Positions 34,635-64,000 of a DNA stretch of 64,000 nucleotides are shown one piece after another; position 1 is the stretch's first letter, and every line of letters starts with the position of its first letter. The stretch comes from Caprella mutica (taxonomy: Eukaryota > Arthropoda > Malacostraca > Amphipoda > Caprellidae): positions 62,001-126,000 of the forward strand of contig CANNZV010000877.1 in NCBI GenBank assembly GCA_947561585.1. The letters are read 5' to 3'. The notes beneath the pieces were generated by a model that did not search any database, was not told the DNA's origin, and saw only the letters and a program-made list of their open reading frames with translations. Position numbers and translations under genes: made by a program.

Positions 34635-34973
34635 TGTTAGAATTAGGTTAAATAACAGTGGGTTAACAACGTTAAGACATAGAGTTTATTTAAAGAGTAA
34701 ATATGTTATACAATTAGAAGTCTATTTAGAGTGATGAGGAAATCACATCTCTCTCTGAGTAATGTAAAAGACAGACTGCCTTAAGGATCTACATGCAGTG
34801 TTATTTAACACTCGCCGGAAATGTAATAGACTTTAGACCTTAAGTCCGTTTCTCATAAAAGTAATACATTGTTATTTAAACAATAGGTAATTTAATATAG
34901 CTGAGCTAGTCTAACAGGAAGTTAACATTAAACATATAACGAGTGTGTAATACATTTAACTTAAATTTCAACA
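34635..34973 (-). repeat. Copia 5' LTR
   Basis: 339 bp, nearly identical to the 3' LTR. It should hold the element's promoter and transcription start. Confidence 0.92.
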
Positions 34974-34978
34974 AATAT

Positions 34979-36030
34979 AGGGATTAATTCAGAAGTGTTT
35001 GTAGCAAAATTAATGTAAATATAGGAATTAATTCAAAATTGTTCGGAGAGAATATCTCAAATATCTCCCATATTCTGCAGACTGGATTTGAGAGTATTTT
35101 GAGATTTTTGGCCATTTTGGAGAGAAATTTGAAAATCACTAGAGAAATTGCAATTGCCCCCAGACTGCCAGTCAGCAAAATGTGTCTCTTCTCCCGCAGA
35201 GATTTTAATTTGAGAGTCAGCTCCTCTCTGACTCTCAGTAGCAGATTCAGAATCTCCCGCAGCTAAACTAATGGTAACATAGCCTACATAGGAATTAATT
35301 CAAAATCTCCCGCAGCTAAATTAATGGTAACATTATAACATAGGATTTTTTTTTTTTTTTATAGTCTAAAGACAATATTTTTCCATTAAAAACAAGAAGG
35401 ATAAAATCTTTACAGAAGAGGAAATTCCTTTAGGAACTACGAGTGAGGGGTTGAGTTCCCTGAAGCCTGAAGGGGTGGACCTGACCCTCTAAAACCTCTC
35501 CTTCGCGGTCTAGAGGATGCTGAAGGTATTCCCTCTCTGGATCGCAAGAGCCATTCGCTGTTGGAACCAGGCAGCCAGTCTGCAGAATGTCTCTTCTCCC
35601 GCAGAGATTTAAATTTGAGAGACTCTGAGACAGTTACTCTCTGACTCTCAGTCTCTCAGTAGCAGATTCAGAATCTCCCGCAGCTTAAGTAATGGTAACA
35701 TAGGAATTAATTCAAAATCTCCTGCAGCTAAATTAATGGTAACATAGGAATTAATTCAAGATCTCCCGCAGAGATCTTTAATATCTAATAATTCAATCAA
35801 AAACTCCCGCAGAGAGTCTTGGAAAAATGTTCCATATTCTGCAGACTGGCCAGGCAGACTCCCTTGGATCATTCGTTGTCTCAACAAGGCGTCTACCTAT
35901 GGACTTCATGATTAAGGAGGTCGTACTACCAAGGGAGTATTCAATACTCTAAGGGCGGAGTATTTCTGACGTTTACGGTTCTCCGCAGCCCCGGCAGCTG
36001 ATCCGGCCTGAACTGCGGAATCATTGAGGT
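34979..36030. repeat. CTGCAGACTGG/CCCGCAGAGAT repeat field, right of Copia
   Basis: Short blocks such as AGGAATTAATTCAAAATCTC, CCCGCAGAGAT, ATTCTGCAGACTGG and TAATGGTAACAT recur several times. 35350-36030 also carries the interspersed repeat seen at 17.7-18.1 kb. No gene is recognisable. Confidence 0.65.
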
Positions 36031-36633
36031 GTGTCTTGGCAAATGTGTCGACACACGTTGTAATAGGATACCTTAATTAAAAGTCTCGGTAAAAACTGAA
36101 AACTAACGACAATAAAATGCTGATACCTGTTCAGGTGATGGCAGTTGATAAATTTAGAATAATTAAAGAGTAGGTAAAACTAATTTTAGTAAGGGCGGGA
36201 ATACAAATATTCATTACAGTGTCAAGTGGTCAGCAGATAGGTTTTATTATTGTGCGACTATTAATAGTATTATGTCATTCATATTTTTGCAGGATAAATA
36301 AGGAATATAATTTATCTAATGGTATAAGTGTATGGATAGAATAATTAAGCTAAGCATAGGAGACATGCCAGGGTATGTATGTATGAATATTTATGTATTA
36401 TTTGTACATATTAATGTTATAGTCAATTCTAATTAGTCATGTTTTCCAGGCCTCAAATGTACACTCTTAAACATTAACATAAACCTTGTCAACCAACCAT
36501 TTATCAATTTCATATAATCAATAGTAACTAATAAAAAAATACATGCACTCTTTCTGATGTACTTAAACCTTTCCTATCAATATAGCTATCAATAAAGGGA
36601 CAATAAAAATAAACCATCAATAGTATTTAATAG
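36031..36633. other. AT-rich sequence next to the LINE relic
   Basis: No coding signal. It may be the 3' untranslated tail of the decayed LINE on the minus strand. Confidence 0.35.
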
Positions 36634-39125
36634 TCAATAGATACAAACTAGTCTGCAGAAATATATAGTCCCTAGATAGTTCAACGTGCGGTCCGTTAAC
36701 AACGTGCAATCCCAAATCATACTCTTTCCATTCATGTAAGGAAACATAGTAATACCATCTGGGAGTTTACCATCACCTCTGTCAAGCCCAGGAAGCTCAA
36801 GTACTGAAGGGAGTCCTGCTCTCTGCAAAGCCCGTTTTACCACATCATTCATTGCTGCATGTCTTGGGTGACGCCCAGAACTGTACCTACAAGACAGGCC
36901 ATGCAGTCCTCTGACATCCATCCCACTACCACAGCGGCAAGAATGAAGTTCACAAACTCTGGCACCAACTCTGAGAGCAATGGCTACCCTCAGGACCTCT
37001 TGATTGAGCTGTGTACCCAATGACGGTATGGGAATCGCGTTCAACCACACTCCAGTTTCTTTAAGAGAGGCAGATAACAGTCGTGCCCTTGCCACCTGAT
37101 CAGCTCTAGCCAACAGACTATCTATTTATGAATGAGCCCGTGGTGTATCCCATTCTTTTTGACTGGACTCATGGACTGGTACCGGGAGACCAGCCTGTAA
37201 ACCCTGCCTCCATGTCCCAACTGCATCCGTAAGCTCTCCGGTATCGACTACATTAATATTAGGAAGAATAGAAGGCAACCCAAGAATCAGCTGACATCTC
37301 TACATTGGTCACACTGGCAACGGCAGATCTAAGTGATTCATCAGAGCAGCTAAGTTCGACTATGTGCTTGTAAGCTGGAGAAGCCCGCAGAATATATTGT
37401 AGCTTCAGAATGGAGAAAACATTTCTCAACAAAAAGAAGGCTTGATGGTTATCCACCACCCGCAATCGAGAGACCATGAAATCCAGATCTTCTTTCTTCC
37501 TTGAAATCTCCTCGGGGATAGCTACCCAAGTCACTTAAAGGCGCACCCAACAAGGAGCAATTGTCCTTATGAACCACTCTGACATTTGGAAGCACTGCCC
37601 GAAACAACAATTCTGTTTCACCAGGGGCACGATCATCGAGAATGGTCAGCTCACATTTCGCGCTATTAACTTCAAGTCCGATGGCACTCAACCCATCTAT
37701 CAAGGTTTTTACGTCCTCCAAAACTCTCCCCGGTGTATCTCCCAGGGCTGCGTCGTCCAGATACCATACATTGAACTCTGACTCAACCCTGCGAGCCACC
37801 TCGTCAATTCCAAGAGCAAACATAGCCGGTCCAAAAGGGTCACCCTGCTGGATACCTGTCTCCGACCTCAGCACCTCTTCACCAAAAAACAAAGCTGAAG
37901 GCGAAGAATAAGCTTGCCAAAGGAGTCTATATAGCTCCGGCACACGGTTACGAATAACAGTAAGGAAGGTATCTCTCCTCAGACAATTGAAAGCATTTTT
38001 CATATCCACCTTGAGAAACACCCTCCTATGGTTATAGTCATTCAAGTACTGTCTTGCAGAATGTGCGGCAGCTTCACAGCCACCCTTCGTAGAGAACCCA
38101 AGCTGAACGGGTCTTAATTCACTACCAAGAGAGTGTGATAATGGGCGCGCACCAACCTTGGCAGCCAACCTACGCAAGGTATTACCAACTGCTATGGGTC
38201 TGATGCCACCATCCTTTTTGGTTAAAGCGCATAATGTGGCTCCATAGAAAGTTGACAAAGCAAAATCAGGAGCTTCTCCTCGGTGAGTCCTCTCAATATC
38301 GCATTCACAAAATCTTTCAGAGTGGTCAAAAGACGTACTCCAGCCTCTGCAGATGAATGGGACAATAGCGTCTTCAAATGACCTGGCCTGAGGCCATCAG
38401 GTCCTCCGGCAGAACCAGGACGGAAAGAATTAACAGCCCTCCGGACATCCTCCTCCAAAACAATAGGCACAATTAGAGAATTATCCGGAGGCTCTGGCAT
38501 CATCAAGTCTAGCGGGACAGGCGGGTGTTTAGACCTCAACGCTCTGACAGTCTCTTCGTTTCGTTGGGCCAGTCCATCGGAAGATGACAGCTCACGAACT
38601 GCTCCACTCATGTCACCATCTGCAAACTTAGCTGCCACTCTTTTTTTTCAACTTTTGTAACTTGTCATCGTCTGAAGCGTGTCGATTATTAGTCAGGCAA
38701 CGTAGGTAGGGAGTCAGTCTCTAAAAATTGGGCCACCTGCCGATTGATTTTGGTAGCAAGAGAAACCTTATGACCTTCCCTACCGCCATCTGGGCACTGT
38801 AGACCCCAGTAGCAGAAGCTTATAAGCCTTGTCCATGCTAATTGGGTCTTCTGCGTCAGAGCCCCCTGCAATAACAGTTAGAGGGCTCCCGCCACAGCTA
38901 TTACTGATCCCCTGGGAATCGTATTTAGGACTCTCAACCTGCTACGACAGCCACCAATATATGCCTCCAAATTCACCAGCTGATTGGGCCGCTCCTGGGG
39001 GTCATCGATTGTACCCCGCCCTCGACACGCCACACAAACCCATCTTACTATAACTGACGCCTGTGCCCTGGTCAGTCCCACACATGACATGTGAAACCAT
39101 CCAGAGCACAGTGTACATTTAACTC
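36634..39125 (-). pseudogene. Non-LTR retrotransposon with PHD-like finger, reverse transcriptase and restriction-like endonuclease region
   Basis: In minus-strand order: a zinc finger of PHD type (CTLC, SGWFHMSC, then WVCVAC) near 39120-39010; a linker ending NRHASDDDKLQKL; and a reverse transcriptase with RPIAVGN, FLKVDMKNAFN (motif A), GIQQGDPFGP (motif B) and WYLDDAAL (motif C). The C-terminal part has a C-x-C-x9-H-x4-C cluster (CRCG, HGLSC), RHAAMNDVV, and PDGITMF followed by IWDC, the arrangement of a PD-(D/E)XK restriction-like endonuclease as in R2-type elements. It is disabled by frameshifts near 38680, 38240 and 37530 and by an in-frame stop near 37125. A site-specific or R2-related lineage is my inference. 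Confidence 0.8.
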
Positions 39126-39690
39126 TTTTCTTTCAGTTATTACGTGTGTCACATGAGCTACAGAGCACATCCTCACCCTCAATTATTAAAATAAATTAGC
39201 AATCTGACTGGCCAAACAGAGCAAATGCCACCAGCACCCCTCAACCGGAGTGCCCATGAGCATTCAGTGGTCAACAACCTCCCTGCTCAGTACTCTGGAA
39301 TTCTTAGCAGATGTTTAGAGTTCACCAGGCAGACCAACAATTCCTACCTCAGCTGTAACTTAAACCTCCTGCAACACAACTAAACAAGGTTAACTTACCA
39401 GCTTACTACAGAATAAAAAGGTTAAAAGAGATAAAAATCAAAACTAACTGATGATAAAAACAACCTAAATAAAAGCACTAAAGAATGGCAGTAACGCTGC
39501 TAATTGCGCTGCATAAAGGATTAATAATTACAAAGTACAGTCAGAACCAGCAAAGTACAGTCACCGGTCACTTGAATGTGCTGACTAAGCGAAACACAGG
39601 TCTAACGCACGAGATAATTAACAGAGGTGTTTAATAACAACAACCTCCTCCCATCACTACTCAATAGATACTCAAGGAATTACTTCATTA
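39126..39690. other. Sequence upstream of the LINE relic
   Basis: Possibly its 5' untranslated region. No open frame or repeat was recognised. Confidence 0.35.
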
Positions 39691-42010
39691 CTTCAATTAC
39701 TTCATGATCTCCCGCAGAGATCTCAAATTTTCAAAATTCGATCAAAAACTCCCGCAGAGAGTCTTTGAAAAATGTTCCTTATTCTGCAGACTGGCCAGAC
39801 TGCAGGAACTGCCGACTTAGTAAACTGTTATCCAAGAAATACTCAATTTTGGCTTCTGTTCTTAGTAAAATACTTGTAAACATAGCCAGTATGCAGACCA
39901 CTCTGGAAAAAACCTTAGGGGGCTAGCTACCAGATGAATTATAGAGGCTAAATGCTGCGGATTATACAGTCCCCATTAATTTATTACTGTATTTTAAGGT
40001 TTGCTAAACTCCAACAGAGTAATTAATCCATCAGAATAGACCACTTTTTCCAGAGAGGTCTGCAGAATATGGAACATTTTTCCAAGACTCTCTGCGGCAG
40101 TTTTTGAGGTAAATTTGTGCTCTAGATCCCCCACCGTTTTTCGATATTTTGACACTTTTTATAGGTAAAAGCCAAAAGGAGCCATTTTAGCATTTGTACA
40201 AATGCTTCGTTTTCGAGATATAGCTAGCGTAATTAAGTTTCCGATAGGTTAGGTTAAGTTTGGGGGTCTGGAAAGGTACTGTTGTATGATTGAAAGAAAG
40301 TTCCGACCTCTATGATGGCTTTAATCAACAACTGAAAATAAGAACACAAAATAATGATATAGGGGTACACAACATATACTATAACAATAGTAAGAATATA
40401 ACAAAATAGAATATATAACAAGACTTACAATTACTGTGCCAGGGACATTACATCAGATATTTAGTTAGGTATAACTATAAGATCATATTTTTATTGAGAA
40501 ACCATATCATCTGAAATAATACAATATGATTTATGACAGGTACATTAACATCAGAAATGAGTAGCTATATCAAGGAACGTGCCGCCCCCCGAATCCCCCT
40601 GCCAGGTCGTTCAACAATCATGATGTGTGCAGTACAACAAATTAGCGGATACAGTGAACTACATTAACAGTTTCATGACACCAAGATTTCCTGTCACTAA
40701 AATCTAAACGGCGGAAAGCCTTTTGTTTTATTCAAACTTAATGTTATTCCTACCAAAAACTTAATTGTGCTATATCTCGAAAACGAAGCATTTCTACAAC
40801 AAATGGTATTCATGAAAAAAGTCTTAAAAGGGCTCCTTTAAGTTTTTAACCTATATAGATAGCTAGTATATAAAAAGACAAAATATTGAAAATTGTTGGG
40901 GGACCTAAAGGCTAAAGCACAAATTTACTGTTTTTGATTGAATTTAAAAAATTGGAGATCTCTGCGGGAGATCATGAATTAATTCCTATATTACCATTAA
41001 TTTTGCTGCGGAGATTTTGAATTAATTCCTATGTTACCATTAATTTTGCTGCAGGTGATTCTGAATATAGGAAATTAAGGATTGTTCACACAGAAAATGT
41101 TAAAAATGAACCATGTTATGCAGACTGGAATTGCCCAGTCTGCAGAAATTCAGAATATAGGAGATATTTGGGATATTCTCTCCGAACAATTTTAAATTAA
41201 TTCCTATAGGTATTTACATTAATTTTGCTACGAACACTTCTGAATTAATCCCTATATTTACATTAATTTTGCTTTGAACAGAATAGGAGATCTCTTCGAA
41301 CACTTTACCAATTACCAGTTTCAAGTTTCTGCTGACTGGGGAATTGCCCCAAAAATTAAATATCTGAAGACATTGTGCATGCTTTGCAGACTGGTGTCTA
41401 TGTTCGCATGTTAATTTTGGATTGGAATCATCAAAAAATATGCCAAATTGGCTTGGCTCAAAATTTTTGTGAAATGTGGGCTCAATAATTGGCATACAAT
41501 TACAATTTTCCAGCCTTTGGTCTCTGAAATCTGTGAAAATTTGAAATGATGTGAAACATGGTCTGTTTCTATCTGCCAGTCTGCAAAACATAGGACACTT
41601 TACATTTTTAACATTTTCTGTGCAAACAATCCTTAATTTCAATTTTCCTCCTATGCCAGTCTGTAGCTATTTAATGGTAAATTCCACCAACTTGTCGGTT
41701 GAATTTCCTCCTATATTTACATTAATTTTAATGAGAACAGAAGCCAAAATAGAGGATTTTTTGGAGAACAGTTTACCAGTTCCTGCAGTCTGGTGCCATT
41801 TGGTCTGTTTGTAGCTAAATTAATGTAGGTAGCTATAGCAAAATTAATGTAAATATGCCTAGAAATTAATTCAGATTGTTCGGAGAGAATATCTCCAATA
41901 TCTCCCATATTCTGAATGTTTGCATACTGGCCAAAGGTCAGTCTGCAGAATATGGTAGATATTTGGGATTTTCTCTCTGAACAATTTTGAATTAATTCCT
42001 ATAGGTGATA
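39691..42010. repeat. CTGCAGACTGG repeat field, right block
   Basis: Blocks such as ATCTCCCGCAGAGATCT, ATTCTGCAGACTGG, TAATTTTGCTRCGAACA and TCGGAGAGAATATCTC occur repeatedly in both orientations. Several are inverted copies of those at 28.6-29.3 and 34.98-35.9 kb. Open frames at 41.2-41.9 kb arise from this repeat. Confidence 0.65.
40112..40930. repeat. Large imperfect inverted repeat
   Basis: The left arm (about 40112-40245) contains AAATTTGTGCT and AATGCTTCGTTTTCGAGATA. The right arm (about 40745-40930) contains TATCTCGAAAACGAAGCATT and AGCACAAATTTA. Arm identity is moderate and the loop is about 500 bp. This is foldback architecture within the repeat field. Confidence 0.65.
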
Positions 42011-42248
42011 TTTATAATAGATCAATTAATAATAATAAACTATTAAGATATAGCTATAGCTTAAATAGAAAGACTGTATTCGACATAGCTACAACCATTG
42101 GTTATATAATTCATTGTCGGGTCCAGGTTTTCCTCCCTTCTCCTGATGATGAATAGAAATCTTTCTATTTGAAAGCTTGAAACCTGAAAATGCTTCAATG
42201 TTAAGTTTTAATAACCTCTGGTAAACTGAATTTGCCCTAACTAGCAAC

Positions 42249-42443
42249 TTACCTTTTTTCTATATTGTCCCTTTCAGCTTTCACTACAGTAGCTCCAATA
42301 GGCAAAATGTTTATCACTTTCACCGCAACGTGCACCACATGTAATACACAGCTAACTTGCTCAGCCGGCATTGTGTAGCTACCACCAGTGGTACACGATG
42401 CCACTTTTTTGTAATTTTTTAAAATTAAATTTTCTCTCAACAT
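42249..42443 (-). other. Unrecognised minus-strand open frame with a splice-donor-like end
   Basis: 64 codons, with a plausible amino-acid mix in the second half (MPAEQVSC, INILPIGATVVKAERDNIEK). At its 3' side the minus strand reads AGAAAAAAG then GTAAGTTGC, a good donor. It could be an exon of an unrelated gene, a transposon exon or chance. I do not recognise the product. Confidence 0.25.
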
Positions 42444-42887
42444 ATATTGAACATTTAAGAAGACTAGTGTTGGAAAAGTAAGGAATAAAAACTATAATTT
42501 GTAAAAATAATTACATATTTATGACTAGAAATATCAGAAAAATATGTTAAAAAACAAATAAAACAACTGTGCATGTAGCTATGCAAATAAAACAAAGATG
42601 TTGGTTCGGCATTACAGTCATATTTCTAGTTGTGGTTAAAGTGTTAATGATGCAGATTTAAATCAGCTGCATATTTGATTGTAAAGTCTGCACAAGTTCA
42701 GTAGCTACAATTACAAATTCATGATTGGATAGCCTGAACCATTCATTTGAGCTTCAGAAGGAAAATGCTCAAATTTTTATCCTAAGAAAACTAACCCCTA
42801 CTTTCTTTTCATCTTTATGATAGAATCATAATGTAAGTTTCATTAGCTTGGCTCCCACTAAGGAAGCATCAATCATAGACATCCAAG

Positions 42888-63923
<21,036 letters not shown>

Positions 63924-64000
63924 TGAGGTGGAGTATGAGTGTGAATGATGAGGAGGAGAATGAAATGAGTAATTTGGTGTATATGGTATTCTTTTTCACT

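Larger units (their letters stand above)
29369..34973 (-). mobile_element. Copia-family LTR retrotransposon, nearly intact
   Basis: Two near-identical LTRs (29369-29715 and 34635-34973) bound a minus-strand element with gag-protease, integrase and reverse transcriptase-RNase H in Copia order. The flanking 5-bp target duplication is AATAT (29364-29368 and 34974-34978). The LTRs differ by an 8-bp indel and a few substitutions, so insertion is fairly recent. The polyprotein is broken by two single-base frameshifts, near 32480 and near 31180. A palindromic MITE sits in the leader. The shifts could be real mutations or assembly errors, since one lies in an A-run. Confidence 0.93.

Noticed and set aside
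41214..41908. 142-codon minus-strand and 87-codon plus-strand frames upstream of NALCN
   Set aside because: They fall in the CTGCAGACTGG repeat field and consist of its repeated blocks in inverted copies.

Overview
The window is nuclear DNA from an animal, most likely an arthropod. It holds two multi-exon host genes with GT-AG introns, and long AT-rich, transposon-filled stretches lie between and inside them. The arthropod call is an inference. It rests on the sodium-leak channel resembling insect narrow abdomen (na) proteins more than vertebrate NALCN, on a TATA/TCAGT core promoter, on a Copia element with a copia-style half-tRNA primer site, and on transposase relics of a type common in arthropods. 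I cannot name the species.

Layout. 1-8.3 kb is repeat DNA: a duplicated block with 15-bp minisatellites, a 1.3-kb terminal-inverted-repeat element, a 1.75-kb GTAG/ATAG microsatellite and a Tc1-type MITE. 8.3-22.4 kb is a seven-exon gene for a secreted cysteine-rich protein of 323 residues ending in a C-type-lectin-like domain. Its introns hold MITEs, LINE relics, a 23-bp minisatellite and a foldback element. 22.4-29.4 kb is intergenic, with a hairpin MITE, a broken Tc1/mariner-like transposase and a 2.06-kb non-autonomous element. 29.4-35.0 kb is a nearly intact Copia retrotransposon on the minus strand, with 5-bp target duplications and two frameshifts. 36.6-39.1 kb is a decayed non-LTR retrotransposon with a PHD-like finger, a reverse transcriptase and a restriction-like endonuclease region. 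A field of CTGCAGACTGG-type repeats surrounds both retroelements.

42.9-63.9 kb is a complete NALCN-family channel gene on the plus strand. I assembled it as 21 coding exons that stay in frame from ATG to stop (5454 nt, 1817 residues). All four pore domains are present and the filter is Glu-Glu-Lys-Glu. Its introns carry at least five unrelated minisatellites (18, 20, 21, 31 and 38 bp units), two copies of one hAT-type MITE and a large foldback structure. They are also rich in TAGCTA, which is rare in the first 39 kb.

No prokaryotic-type system, CRISPR array or defence island is present, and I saw no convincing RNA gene. The most interesting points are the intron architecture of the channel gene, the well-delimited mobile elements (one with its empty site visible in paralogous copies) and the divergent lectin-like secreted protein. 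The two host genes are not obviously related in function.
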